This document shows positions 34,453 to 43,106 of a stretch of DNA of 64,000 nucleotides, in pieces. How positions within the stretch are numbered: the stretch's first letter is position 1; each line of letters begins with the position of its first letter. Source of the stretch: Vibrio cortegadensis (lineage in GTDB: Bacteria; Pseudomonadota; Gammaproteobacteria; Enterobacterales; Vibrionaceae). Under the pieces are notes generated by a model, which made no database searches, was not told the origin of the DNA, and saw nothing but the letters and a program-made list of their open reading frames with translations. The stretch lies in NCBI RefSeq assembly GCF_024347395.1, contig NZ_AP025472.1, positions 2,294,001 to 2,358,000 of the forward strand, given 5' to 3'. Made by a program: the position numbers and the translations under genes.

Positions 34453-35634
34453 ATGAACAAAACTAAAAAAATCGTTACATCTATTTTAACTTCATCGGTC
34501 GCGCTTTCTGCCTCTATCGCATTTTCAGCGTTTGCCGCTCCTATTGTCGTACCTGACGCTCCGCAAATCGCAGCGAAGGGTTTTGTTCTAATGGACTTCC
34601 ATTCAGGGAAAGTTCTCGCGCAAAAAGAGATGAATACCAAACTGTCTCCAGCGAGCTTAACCAAAATGATGACTAGCTACGTCATTGGTCAGGAGTTAGA
34701 TCGCGGAAATATCAGCCTACAAGATGATGTCGTTATTAGCCAAAATGCTTGGGCTAAAAACTTCCCAGACTCCTCAAAGATGTTCATTGAAGTTGGCACA
34801 ACGGTAAAAGTAGAAGAGCTAAATCGCGGCATTATTATCCAATCAGGTAACGATGCCTGTGTTGCGATGGCTGAACATATTGCAGGTTCTGAAGATTCAT
34901 TTGTCGATTTAATGAATGCTTGGGCAAGCTCAATTGGCATGACAGACACACACTTTGCTAACGTGCACGGCCTAGACAACCCTAATTTATACTCAACACC
35001 TTACGATATGGCTTTACTTGGCCAAGCGCTTATTCGTGATGTGCCAGCAGAGTACCGAATCTACTCTGAGAAGAAGTTCACCTACAACGGTATTACTCAA
35101 TACAACCGTAATGGCCTTCTTTGGGATAAAAGCATGAATGTGGACGGCATTAAAACTGGCCACACAAGTAATGCTGGTTACAGCTTAGTTAGCTCAGCAA
35201 CGGAAGGTAAAATGCGCCTTGTTGCCGTTGTGATGGGAACCAAAAATGCCAACGCTCGTAAATCTGAAAGTAAGAAATTACTGGGTTACGGCTTCCGCTT
35301 CTTCGAAACAGTCGCACCGCACACGGCTGGTGAAACGTTTGTTGAAGAGAAAATTTGGATGGGTGACAAAGATACCGTTGCTCTTGGTGTAGATACAGAT
35401 ACATATGTAACTTTACCTCGCGGCCAAGCGAAGAACCTAAAAGCGAGCTTTGTTCTAGAGAAAGAGCTTGAAGCGCCAATCAGTAAAGGTGATGTTGTCG
35501 GTAAACTTTTCTACCAAGTTGATGGTGAAGATGTCGCTGAATACCCACTGCTTGCACTTGAAAATGTAGAGCAAGGCAGCCTATTTAGCCGCTTATGGGA
35601 TTACATCGTATTACTGCTAAAGGGCTTGTTCTAA
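34453..35634 (+). CDS. dacA: D-alanyl-D-alanine carboxypeptidase (PBP5/6 type)
   Basis: 393 aa from the chosen ATG, which gives a normal signal peptide (MNKTKKIVTS... ending SAFA, residue 28); the frame is open 24 codons further upstream without a signal-like start. Active-site motifs: SLTK (S68), SGN in QSGNDACVAM, KTG in IKTGHTSNAG. Removes the terminal D-Ala of pentapeptides. A C-terminal beta domain (about 285-375) and an amphipathic membrane-tethering end (SRLWDYIVLLLKGLF) are present. Last gene of the mrdAB-rlpA group; strong terminator follows. Confidence 0.96.
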   Translation: MNKTKKIVTSILTSSVALSASIAFSAFAAPIVVPDAPQIAAKGFVLMDFHSGKVLAQKEMNTKLSPASLTKMMTSYVIGQELDRGNISLQDDVVISQNAWAKNFPDSSKMFIEVGTTVKVEELNRGIIIQSGNDACVAMAEHIAGSEDSFVDLMNAWASSIGMTDTHFANVHGLDNPNLYSTPYDMALLGQALIRDVPAEYRIYSEKKFTYNGITQYNRNGLLWDKSMNVDGIKTGHTSNAGYSLVSSATEGKMRLVAVVMGTKNANARKSESKKLLGYGFRFFETVAPHTAGETFVEEKIWMGDKDTVALGVDTDTYVTLPRGQAKNLKASFVLEKELEAPISKGDVVGKLFYQVDGEDVAEYPLLALENVEQGSLFSRLWDYIVLLLKGLF

Positions 35635-35657
35635 CTTAGAATTTGTTCTTTCTAATA

Positions 35658-35690
35658 ACAAAAGCCGCTAAATGCGGCTTTTGTTGTTCT
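35658..35690 (+). terminator. Rho-independent terminator after dacA
   Basis: ACAAAAGCCGC (35658-35668) pairs with GCGGCTTTTGT (35674-35684) around TAAAT, followed by T-rich sequence. Confidence 0.88.
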
Positions 35691-35762
35691 TGAGTTCCAA
35701 CCTCATTGCCAGTAATATCCCGCCCTTGTTATCGAAAATTGCTTTCCAACTTGGAGTCAAAC

Positions 35763-36038
35763 ATGAACATTAATTCTGATGCTAAACTAAAAGACCTACT
35801 GGAATTTCCTTGTTCGTTTACGTACAAAGTAATGGGTTATGCTAAACCAGAACTGCCTGAGTTGGTTTTAGAAGTTATCCAACGCCATGCACCAGGAGAT
35901 TACTGCCCAACAGTAAAACCTAGTGGTAAAGGTACTTATAACTCAGTGTCCATTAATATTACGGCGACCTCTATCGAACAAGTCGAAACTCTATACAAAG
36001 AGTTAGGCGAGATTGATATCGTACGTATGGTTCTGTAA
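35763..36038 (+). CDS. ybeD: DUF493 family protein YbeD
   Basis: 91 aa, ferredoxin-like fold family (DUF493) of uncertain function, always near lipB in this lineage. LLEFPCSFTYKVMG, QRHAPGDYCPTVKPS and the end GEIDIVRMVL match E. coli YbeD. The start is the ATG with GGAG about 9 nt upstream and MNINSDAKL N terminus; the open frame begins 19 codons earlier without a ribosome site. Confidence 0.94.
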   Translation: MNINSDAKLKDLLEFPCSFTYKVMGYAKPELPELVLEVIQRHAPGDYCPTVKPSGKGTYNSVSINITATSIEQVETLYKELGEIDIVRMVL

Positions 36039-36070
36039 TTCGGTATCACCAGATTCCGAACAAAAACATC

Positions 36071-36100
36071 AAACAGCGGCTCAATAGTCGCTGTTTTGCT
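36071..36100 (+). terminator. Rho-independent terminator after ybeD
   Basis: AAACAGCGGCT (36071-36081) pairs with AGTCGCTGTTT (36086-36096, one G-U pair) around CAAT, followed by a short T stretch. The ensuing 170 bp should hold the lipB promoter. Confidence 0.72.
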
Positions 36101-36268
36101 ATCTAGACATAAGTTTCTTATCTAGCAGACGACTGAAACGTAACAGTATTTAAAACCAGTTGTAACGATTACTACCAACATCTGTTAATTGATACAGATT
36201 TCAGGTAGTGAGAAATGCTTTTCGAGTTTATAATGAAAACACTTTATTAATCCTTGAGGGAACGCGGT

Positions 36269-36928
36269 TTGCACAATCAACTGATCGTTAAAAAGTTAGG
36301 CAGACAAGATTATGAACCAGTCTGGAAAGCCATGCATGATTTTACCGATACTCGTGACGAAAATTCAGTCGATGAAATTTGGCTGGTTGAACATAATCCG
36401 GTGTTTACTCAAGGGCAAGCGGGCAAAGCAGAACATGTCCTAAACCCAGGCGATATTCCGATAGTGCAAAGCGACCGTGGTGGGCAAGTGACTTACCATG
36501 GCCCCGGCCAACTTGTTGTTTATTTTCTAATAAATATTCGCAGGAAAAAATTCGGGGTGCGAGATCTCGTTACGCACATTGAGAATCTCGTAATTAATAC
36601 GCTAAAAGCATACAATATTGATTCAGCCGCCCGACCTGACGCCCCTGGTGTCTACGTCGATGGTAAGAAAATATGTTCGCTTGGACTTCGCATCCGTAAA
36701 GGCTGTTCATTCCATGGACTGGCTCTCAACGTCAATATGGACTTATCCCCTTTCCTGCGTATTAACCCATGTGGTTATGAAGGTATGGAAATGGTTCAGG
36801 TGAGTCAATTTGGTGGTCCAGAAAGCCTAGAACCCGTAGAACAACAACTAATACAAGAGCTTGTGGCTCTACTTGATTACGACCAAGTGGATATCCAAGC
36901 CGAAAGTAACATTACAGCAGAAGCATAA
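36269..36928 (+). CDS. lipB: Octanoyl-ACP:protein octanoyltransferase
   Basis: 219 aa. Transfers octanoate from ACP to the lipoyl domains of 2-oxoacid dehydrogenases and GcvH. Motifs: RGGQVTYHGPGQ (70-81), catalytic Lys134 in DGKKICSLGL and Cys168 in INPCGYEGMEM. The TTG at 36269 is chosen because GAGGGA lies 7 nt upstream; an in-frame TTG at 36254 would overlap that ribosome site. lipA follows after 4 bp and completes the lipoyl group. Confidence 0.94.
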   Translation: MHNQLIVKKLGRQDYEPVWKAMHDFTDTRDENSVDEIWLVEHNPVFTQGQAGKAEHVLNPGDIPIVQSDRGGQVTYHGPGQLVVYFLINIRRKKFGVRDLVTHIENLVINTLKAYNIDSAARPDAPGVYVDGKKICSLGLRIRKGCSFHGLALNVNMDLSPFLRINPCGYEGMEMVQVSQFGGPESLEPVEQQLIQELVALLDYDQVDIQAESNITAEA

Positions 36929-36932
36929 AATC

Positions 36933-37898
36933 ATGAGCAAACCTATCCAAATGGAAAAAGGCGTTAAATACCGTGACGCTGAAAAGATGGCCTTAATTCC
37001 CGTTAAGAATATGCCAACCGAGCAAAAAGAAGTACTGCGTAAACCTGAATGGATGAAGATCAAACTTCCTTCTGACAGTAAACGTATTCAAGATATCAAA
37101 TCGGCTCTGCGTAAAAACAAACTTCACTCGGTGTGTGAAGAGGCATCTTGTCCAAACCTCGCAGAATGCTTCAACCACGGCACCGCGACCTTTATGATTT
37201 TAGGCGCGATCTGTACTCGCCGTTGTCCATTCTGCGATGTTGCTCATGGGCGTCCAATTGCACCAGAAACGAATGAGCCACAAAAATTGGCGAAAACCAT
37301 TCAGGATATGCAGCTTAAATACGTGGTGATCACTTCAGTTGACCGTGATGACCTACGTGATGGCGGCGCACAACACTTTGCAGATTGTAACCGTGAAATT
37401 CGCGCATTAAACCCAGAGATCAGAATCGAAACCTTGGTTCCTGATTTCCGTGGCCGTATGGATACTGCTCTTGAATTACTTAAAGACAATCCGCCAGATG
37501 TCTTTAACCACAACCTAGAAACAGCACCACGCTTGTACCGTAAAGCTCGCCCAGGTGCGAACTATAAGTGGTCACTCAACCTATTGAAGAAATTCAAGGA
37601 ACAGCACCCAGATATCCCAACAAAATCGGGTGTTATGATGGGACTTGGTGAAACCAAAGAAGAGATCGTTCAAGTACTAAAAGATCTTCGAGAGCACGGT
37701 GTAACCATGCTAACTCTAGGTCAATACTTAGCACCTAGCCGTCACCACTTACCCGTGGAACGCTACGTGCCACCTGCTGAGTTTGATGAGCTAAAAGAGA
37801 TTGCTCTAGAGCTTGGCTTTACTCATGCTGCATGTGGGCCATTTGTTCGTTCTTCTTACCATGCAGATTTACAAGCTCAAGGCATGGAAATTAAATAA
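36933..37898 (+). CDS. lipA: Lipoyl synthase
   Basis: 321 aa. Radical-SAM enzyme inserting two sulfurs into octanoyl domains. Auxiliary cluster C68, C73, C79 (CEEASCPNLAEC) and radical-SAM cluster C94, C98, C101 (CTRRCPFC), with numbering as in E. coli. The frame is open 24 codons upstream within lipB, but MSKPIQMEKGVKYRD is the family start. Followed by a strong terminator. Confidence 0.97.
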   Translation: MSKPIQMEKGVKYRDAEKMALIPVKNMPTEQKEVLRKPEWMKIKLPSDSKRIQDIKSALRKNKLHSVCEEASCPNLAECFNHGTATFMILGAICTRRCPFCDVAHGRPIAPETNEPQKLAKTIQDMQLKYVVITSVDRDDLRDGGAQHFADCNREIRALNPEIRIETLVPDFRGRMDTALELLKDNPPDVFNHNLETAPRLYRKARPGANYKWSLNLLKKFKEQHPDIPTKSGVMMGLGETKEEIVQVLKDLREHGVTMLTLGQYLAPSRHHLPVERYVPPAEFDELKEIALELGFTHAACGPFVRSSYHADLQAQGMEIK

Positions 37899-37954
37899 TT
37901 CCGAGGACGAGAGACAGTGAATAGTCACTTCTCCCTGCTAGACGAATCCGATCT

Positions 37955-37986
37955 AAAAAGTTGATGTTTACCCATCAACTTTTTTT
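37955..37986 (+). terminator. Rho-independent terminator after lipA
   Basis: AAAAAGTTGATG pairs with CATCAACTTTTT around TTTACC, then more T. About 55 bp after the lipA stop. Confidence 0.9.
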
Positions 37987-38052
37987 ATGCCTATCACCTT
38001 TTCTCCTGCTCTTAGCATTTAGTTTTCAATTTTCTACAAATATAGCACGCAC

Positions 38053-38083
38053 AAAAAAAGGAACGATTACCGTTCCTTTTTCT
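38053..38083. terminator. Bidirectional terminator, mainly for glyA
   Basis: AAAAAGGAACG pairs with CGTTCCTTTTT around ATTAC, with A and T runs on both flanks. Lies 18 bp after the glyA stop on the minus strand. Confidence 0.85.
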
Positions 38084-38100
38084 TTATTCTAGACATTCGA

Positions 38101-39351
38101 TTATGCGTAAACAGGTAATCGCTTACAAATCTCTAATACCTTAGCTTTCGTCGCTTCGATAACGGACTCATCGCCCATGTTATCTAGGATGTCACACATC
38201 CAACCCGCTAACTCTTTCGCGTCTGCTTCTGAGAAACCGCGACGAGTGATAGAAGGAGAACCGATACGAATACCAGAAGTAACGAATGGGCTGCGAGGAT
38301 CATTTGGTACTGAGTTCTTGTTCACTGTTATGTTCGCAGAACCAAGTGCTGCATCCGCTTCTTTACCTGTGATGTCTTTATCGATTAGGTCGACAAGGAA
38401 CAGGTGGTTCTCTGTTGAACCTGAAACGATGTTGTAACCACGAGCTAGGAATTCTGCAACCATTGCTTTTGCATTAGCAACCACACGTGTTTGGTATTCT
38501 TCGAATTCTGGTTCTAGAGCTTCTTTGAACGCTACCGCTTTACCCGCGATAACGTGCATTAGAGGGCCGCCTTGACCACCAGGGAATACCGCAGAGTTTA
38601 GCTTCTTGTATAAGTCTTCGCCTTCATTAGAAAGAATAAGACCGCCACGAGGACCAGCAAGGGTTTTGTGCGTTGTTGTTGTAACAACATGAGCATGAGG
38701 TACAGGGTTTGGATAAACGCCAGCAGCAATAAGACCTGCAACGTGAGCCATATCAACGAAGAAGTAAGCACCAACTTTGTCCGCGATTTCACGCATACGC
38801 GCCCAATCACAAATTTGAGAGTAAGCCGAGAAACCACCGATGATCATCTTAGGTTTGTGCTCAATCGCAAGCGCTTCCATCTCTTCGTAATTGATCTGAC
38901 CTGCTTCATCGATACCGTAAGGAATGATGTTGTAAAGCTTACCTGAGAAGTTTACAGGCGAACCATGAGTCAAGTGACCACCGTGAGCAAGGCTCATGCC
39001 TAAAACGGTATCACCAGCATTCAGTAGAGCCATGTATACAGCGTTATTTGCTTGAGAGCCTGAGTGAGGTTGTACGTTCGCGTACTCTGCACCAAATAGT
39101 TCACATGCTCGTTCAATTGCTAGCGTTTCAACTTTGTCAACGAACTCACAGCCGCCGTAGTAACGCTTGCCAGGGTAACCTTCAGCGTATTTGTTAGTAA
39201 GTTGAGAACCTTGAGCTTCCATTACACGTGGGCTTGTGTAGTTTTCTGAAGCGATTAGCTCGATGTGTTCTTCTTGACGAATCGTCTCTTCTTGGATTGC
39301 TGCGAATAGATCCGCATCGTAATCAGCAATGTTCATGTCACGCTTAAGCAT
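38101..39351 (-). CDS. glyA: Serine hydroxymethyltransferase
   Basis: 416 aa. PLP enzyme converting serine and tetrahydrofolate to glycine and methylene-THF, the main one-carbon source. The PLP lysine lies in TTTTHKTLAGPRGG near residue 229; HSGSQAN and the MAHVAGL segment are intact. Starts MLKRDMNIADYD as in E. coli. Monocistronic, with a PurR-type operator and MetR-like sites upstream, the same regulators that control E. coli glyA. Confidence 0.98.
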   Translation of the reverse strand: MLKRDMNIADYDADLFAAIQEETIRQEEHIELIASENYTSPRVMEAQGSQLTNKYAEGYPGKRYYGGCEFVDKVETLAIERACELFGAEYANVQPHSGSQANNAVYMALLNAGDTVLGMSLAHGGHLTHGSPVNFSGKLYNIIPYGIDEAGQINYEEMEALAIEHKPKMIIGGFSAYSQICDWARMREIADKVGAYFFVDMAHVAGLIAAGVYPNPVPHAHVVTTTTHKTLAGPRGGLILSNEGEDLYKKLNSAVFPGGQGGPLMHVIAGKAVAFKEALEPEFEEYQTRVVANAKAMVAEFLARGYNIVSGSTENHLFLVDLIDKDITGKEADAALGSANITVNKNSVPNDPRSPFVTSGIRIGSPSITRRGFSEADAKELAGWMCDILDNMGDESVIEATKAKVLEICKRLPVYA

Positions 39352-39408
39352 CTGTATCTCCTGACTCAGATTGTACTGAAAGTTTCAAAAAAACCACTCA
39401 ACGACCGA

Positions 39409-39424
39409 AAGCAAACGTTTTCGT
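39409..39424. promoter_or_regulatory. PurR operator upstream of glyA
   Basis: AAGCAAACGTTTTCGT fits the consensus ANGCAANCGNTTNCNT at every fixed position. It lies 58-73 bp before the glyA start, downstream of a possible -10 (TAGAAT on the minus strand near 39446-39451), a position suited to repression when purines are plentiful. E. coli glyA has an equivalent site. Confidence 0.8.
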
Positions 39425-39436
39425 AACCGTTTTTGA

Positions 39437-39449
39437 TGAAATGCATTCT
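39437..39449. promoter_or_regulatory. Possible weak MetR-like site
   Basis: TGAA-N5-TTCT matches seven of the eight fixed bases of TGAA-N5-TTCA. It overlaps the presumed promoter core, so it could be coincidental. Confidence 0.3.
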
Positions 39450-39532
39450 ACATAATTTGATCTAGGTCATAAAGAGTAAATGCAAAATTTATCATGCAGT
39501 TTTTTCATAATGACATTCAACGCTCCTCATAC

Positions 39533-39545
39533 TGAAACGACTTCA
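39533..39545. promoter_or_regulatory. MetR-like activator site in the glyA/yitT gap
   Basis: TGAA-ACGAC-TTCA is an exact match to the TGAA-N5-TTCA MetR pattern. It lies upstream of glyA, where MetR activates in E. coli. The pattern is short, so chance occurrence is possible. The gap also contains the promoter of the divergent membrane-protein gene. Confidence 0.5.
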
Positions 39546-39663
39546 CGCATGAGTCATTACATTGAGTGTCAATTTCACGTTTTACACCCTGTAAAACGCA
39601 GATTACATAGGTTTACCTTAATTTAACCTCTCAAGCTACCGAAAAGATCATCTTTTCTCTACT

Positions 39664-40302
39664 ATGCACGCCATTATTAAGCAGTTAAAAATAAGAATGA
39701 TGGAAAAACACTCACGTAAAGAAGATTGGATGGCAATACTGACAGGCACCTTTTTAGTTGCTCAGGGTGTTTTCTTCCTTCAGGCCGCTAACCTTTTAAC
39801 CGGCGGCACAACAGGACTAGCACTATTATTAACCCAGTTCATTCCTCTGTCATTTGGCATACTGTATTTTGTGGCAAACTGTCCTTTCTACATTCTCGCT
39901 TGGCGACGTTTCGGACACCGATTTGCGATCAATAGTGCTATTTCTGGCGCGTTAGTTTCAGTTTTTGCCGATCATCTATATTTAGTGATCTCACTCGACA
40001 CAATGAACATCATTTACTGTGCGATTGCAGGGGGATTACTGATGGGATTAGGCATGTTGATTCTATTCAGACACCGCTCAAGCTTAGGTGGTTTCAATGT
40101 ACTTTGCTTGGTCATTCAAGACAAGTTTGGGATTTCAGTCGGTAAGACTCAGCTCGCTATCGATTGCTGTATTCTTTTCACATCTTGCTTCTTCGTTGCT
40201 CCAGAAGTCATTGCAGTCTCTGTACTAGGAGCTGTCGCGCTTAATGTCGTATTAGCAATGAACCACAAACCAACACGCTACACAGTGAAGTACGTATCTT
40301 AA
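39664..40302 (+). CDS. YitT family membrane protein
   Basis: 212 aa with five to six hydrophobic segments (about 24-44, 50-68, 88-106, 113-131, 148-185). Features of the YitT/DUF161 family: GGTTGLALLL and a second half with SSLGGFNVLCLV. Transport function is presumed but no substrate is known; it lacks the C-terminal DUF2179 domain of longer Bacillus members. Start is uncertain: ATGs at 39664, 39697 and 39700 are in frame and none has a clear ribosome site; MEKHSRKEDW (39700) may be the true N terminus. Divergent from glyA. Confidence 0.75.
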   Translation: MHAIIKQLKIRMMEKHSRKEDWMAILTGTFLVAQGVFFLQAANLLTGGTTGLALLLTQFIPLSFGILYFVANCPFYILAWRRFGHRFAINSAISGALVSVFADHLYLVISLDTMNIIYCAIAGGLLMGLGMLILFRHRSSLGGFNVLCLVIQDKFGISVGKTQLAIDCCILFTSCFFVAPEVIAVSVLGAVALNVVLAMNHKPTRYTVKYVS

Positions 40303-40322
40303 TACCAACCACCCTATGAATT

Positions 40323-40365
40323 ACTAGCTGTTTTTAATAACAAAAACAGCTAGTATTTAGGTTTT
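40323..40365 (+). terminator. Hairpin terminator after the YitT-like gene
   Basis: ACTAGCTGTTTTT (40323-40335) pairs perfectly with AAAAACAGCTAGT (40342-40354); T-rich but interrupted tract follows. Only 20 bp separate it from the next start, so that gene's promoter must overlap this region or lie within yitT. Confidence 0.65.
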
Positions 40366-40384
40366 ATAAACCGTCGCCTTTTCT

Positions 40385-41950
40385 ATGCAAGATTATCTCT
40401 CTAGCGCCAAAGACCAACAAGCCTCTATTTACATTGAAGGCTTGGAATTCAACCCCAACACACGAGTCTTAAGCTGCGGCGAACAGATCATAGATTTAGA
40501 ACCTCGTTCTATCGAGCTCTTAGAGTTATTTCTTACCAGCGTTGGTCAACCGCTCGCTGCCGAGCACATCATTGAATCTGTATGGCAAAGTAACTTCATT
40601 TCCAAAAATGTTCTGACAAACAGAATCAGCACCTTACGTTCAGTACTTCAAAAATATCTGCCTGATAGCGATGCAACCAAAATACTGGTGACTTACCCAC
40701 GCAAGGGCTATTTCCTTAACCCAAGCTCGATTAGCTTTGCCGCGGACTACCCTGATACCACAGCGGGAGATGCAGCCATAGAATCTCCAACCAGTAAAAA
40801 AGGATTTAGCACCAATTCAGTTAACTCTTGGCTTGTTGTGGTGTCTTTGGTTTTACTGATCAACACTGCGATAATGGGTTATATGCTTTGGCAACCTTCG
40901 ACTCGTGCTTCTGAAGTCGAACGCGACCAACGATTGATTCCTAAGGTCGAACTTCTCCTGAATCGATTGGATGCCATTGGCGATAATTCCAGAAAATACC
41001 GAAAAGTCGTAAAAGCATTGCTACTTCAACAGCAGATTGAATACGCCTACACCGATCTTGCTAACCAAGATGCGCCAAGCTACTTCCTTGACCCTATAGA
41101 TAGCTCTCCCTTCTTTCCGGGCGCAAAGAACATGCGTACCAGTGATTACCTGCTTAACATTCAGCTAAAGGATCAAGAAGTAGATAAACGCCTTGTCGCT
41201 AAAATAAGCCTGATTTACCCAAACTCAGGGAAACTGGCGTTTGGTGGGGTTTACTCTATTGATGTTAATAATATCAGCAGCAGCGTTATGGAGATCAACC
41301 GAAAGTTAGCTAACTACTTTGCTCTGCCCGCACCATTGTCGCCAGAATGGTCAGTCGACAACACTGAAGTCAGCGAATTGCTGAGTGGTAAAACCATCAC
41401 GTTTGATGACATCAAACTCAACACCATGACCTCTACTCTGATTGCGCGACAACTTGCTCTATTTGAAACGGATCAGAAGAAGCTCATTGCATTCACCAAT
41501 CTTGTTCAAACTCGATTTAAGTTACTACCGGACGAACTCAAACTGTGGGTTGGTACCATTCATTTCAAACTGAGAGACCTGCAAACCGCAAAAGAACTCC
41601 TAACCAATACCTCAGGAAACTCTACGATCGAAAATGCGTTGGTTTATATGATGGTTTCTCACATTGCTTATAAGCAAGGCAACATGGAGAAGTTCCGCCT
41701 CAACTACATGGAGTCTCTGGTTGCGTTATTAAGAGTGGTTCCATCCGAAGATCTATTCGCTCGACTATCTAAACCTGAATCTAAATCGACCTGCCTACAG
41801 CCTTGGAAGAGCTTAAAGCTGAGCGTTAAAGAGCCTCTGATCATAAAGCAGTGGGAAAACTTAATGCTTAACTACTGCACCGCTGTCGGGCAGCAGTTCT
41901 CAAAGGACAACAAAAAGCCCTTTAAAATAAATAACTTAAATATAAATTAA
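40385..41950 (+). CDS. Membrane-anchored ToxR/CadC-type transcriptional regulator
   Basis: 521 aa. An N-terminal OmpR-type winged-helix DNA-binding domain (about 14-112) contains LEPRSIELLELFL, ESVWQSNFISKNVLTNRISTL and TYPRKGYFL. One membrane segment follows (about 147-169, WLVVVSLVLLINTAIMGYML), then a periplasmic domain of about 350 residues with no motif I recognise. Architecture is that of CadC/ToxR one-component regulators that sense periplasmic signals and bind DNA from the membrane. The likely target is its own region, including the lipoprotein gene 102 bp downstream on the same strand. Signal unknown. Confidence 0.85.
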   Translation: MQDYLSSAKDQQASIYIEGLEFNPNTRVLSCGEQIIDLEPRSIELLELFLTSVGQPLAAEHIIESVWQSNFISKNVLTNRISTLRSVLQKYLPDSDATKILVTYPRKGYFLNPSSISFAADYPDTTAGDAAIESPTSKKGFSTNSVNSWLVVVSLVLLINTAIMGYMLWQPSTRASEVERDQRLIPKVELLLNRLDAIGDNSRKYRKVVKALLLQQQIEYAYTDLANQDAPSYFLDPIDSSPFFPGAKNMRTSDYLLNIQLKDQEVDKRLVAKISLIYPNSGKLAFGGVYSIDVNNISSSVMEINRKLANYFALPAPLSPEWSVDNTEVSELLSGKTITFDDIKLNTMTSTLIARQLALFETDQKKLIAFTNLVQTRFKLLPDELKLWVGTIHFKLRDLQTAKELLTNTSGNSTIENALVYMMVSHIAYKQGNMEKFRLNYMESLVALLRVVPSEDLFARLSKPESKSTCLQPWKSLKLSVKEPLIIKQWENLMLNYCTAVGQQFSKDNKKPFKINNLNIN

Positions 41951-42052
41951 GATCTTATGTGACTTCATTTTTTGCCCTATTTACTCCTCAAGCAATAGCA
42001 TTCTTAAAAACATCGGGCTCACCAAGGGCTTTCAACTTTAGGAATGTTCAAC

Positions 42053-42961
42053 ATGAAAAAAACAATGACGCTGCTAGCGACCTCTCTCTTTGCTCTCTAT
42101 GGTTGTGGTGGCGGAGGTAGCTCTTCTTCTGGTTCAATAGATGGTAATAAAGGTCCAAACAGTCAGGTGGATTACCCTATTGCGAGCTCTGCATTTTCCC
42201 CTAAACCAGAAACAACATTGGGCTACTCATTTACCAAAGATGGTCAGACTGAAGGCGTGATGACCATGAACTTCACGCCTTTAAGCGGTGAGCTCATTAT
42301 TGCAGGGTTAGAAGAAGAGGCCGGCAATAAAGCGGTAGTTCAAGTTATCAACGACCTGATCAATTACGGCATCACCGAATTTTATGTTTCTGAAGACATC
42401 ATGACGAATGCTGAAGGTACACAAGAAGACGGCAGCATTTATTTTGCAGGTCTCGACCGCAGTCTACACGAGATCACCAATGCCTACTTGATTGGTAGCC
42501 AATACATCACAAGAATGATGTACAGCAGCCCACTGTTCCGTTTGCAAGGAACAGACGTAAAAGAGAGCAGCCCGATCATTGATATCAGTGAAGAAACTAT
42601 TTCAATGCAAATCACGTTAGAAGGGGAAGCTGTCTCGAATATGTTAAGTGACTTTGAAGATCACCAGTGGGTGCAATCACTGCCCACGGATGCTTCATGC
42701 CAAGTTACTTGGCAGCAAGAAATTAATGAAACAGGTGTACGTAAGAGCTTCACTGTTTCGGGTAAATCCATCGAAGCTGCGAATCTTACGGAAAAAAACA
42801 CTTACTACATTGGCTGTGTCGGGATGGACTCAGCAGAGTTTGGCACATCGTCTGAGCGTTGGTTCAACCCAACGCTCGGCCTAGTTGAGCAGATTGAATT
42901 GATGTCTGTAGAGCAATCTACGATCGAAGAATCAGCAGCGGTACTGACTTCGATTAGCTAG
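42053..42961 (+). CDS. Unrecognised lipoprotein with Gly/Ser linker
   Basis: 302 aa. Lipoprotein signal MKKTMTLLATSLFALYGC (Cys18) followed by GGGGSSSSGS, a flexible linker common in surface or outer-membrane lipoproteins of marine gammaproteobacteria. The mature part is acidic, contains two to three cysteines (CQVTW, YYIGC) and no domain I recognise. The start at 42053 is preferred: TAGGA is 9 nt upstream, while the ATG at 42044 abuts it. Downstream of the membrane regulator in the same direction, possibly its target or partner. No Asp at +2, so outer-membrane sorting is expected. Confidence 0.7.
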   Translation: MKKTMTLLATSLFALYGCGGGGSSSSGSIDGNKGPNSQVDYPIASSAFSPKPETTLGYSFTKDGQTEGVMTMNFTPLSGELIIAGLEEEAGNKAVVQVINDLINYGITEFYVSEDIMTNAEGTQEDGSIYFAGLDRSLHEITNAYLIGSQYITRMMYSSPLFRLQGTDVKESSPIIDISEETISMQITLEGEAVSNMLSDFEDHQWVQSLPTDASCQVTWQQEINETGVRKSFTVSGKSIEAANLTEKNTYYIGCVGMDSAEFGTSSERWFNPTLGLVEQIELMSVEQSTIEESAAVLTSIS

Positions 42962-43014
42962 CCCTGACTTAGATTCACTGAACCAGAGCGTGGCTGCTGA
43001 CTAGCCACAAACAA

Positions 43015-43048
43015 TAAAAAAGGCTTTGGGAGCACTCCAAAGCCTTTG
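43015..43048. terminator. Bidirectional terminator between lipoprotein gene and treC
   Basis: AAAGGCTTTGG (43019-43029) pairs with CCAAAGCCTTT (43037-43047). On the minus strand it ends in six to seven T and so closes treBC; on the plus strand the T run is shorter. Confidence 0.85.
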
Positions 43049-43106
43049 TTCAAACCTAAATCTTTAGGGGGAACTGAGAATTAGGTTTCTTGAAATAGTA
43101 ACGAGG

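Noticed and set aside
35706..35762. 19-codon extension of ybeD and first TTG of lipB (36254)
   Set aside because: Both lack ribosome sites in the right place; the inner starts have them and match the E. coli N termini.
38101..39660. Glycine riboswitch upstream of glyA
   Set aside because: Vibrio is known for glycine riboswitches, but no tandem aptamer-like structure was recognisable here; the region is explained by PurR and MetR-like sites.
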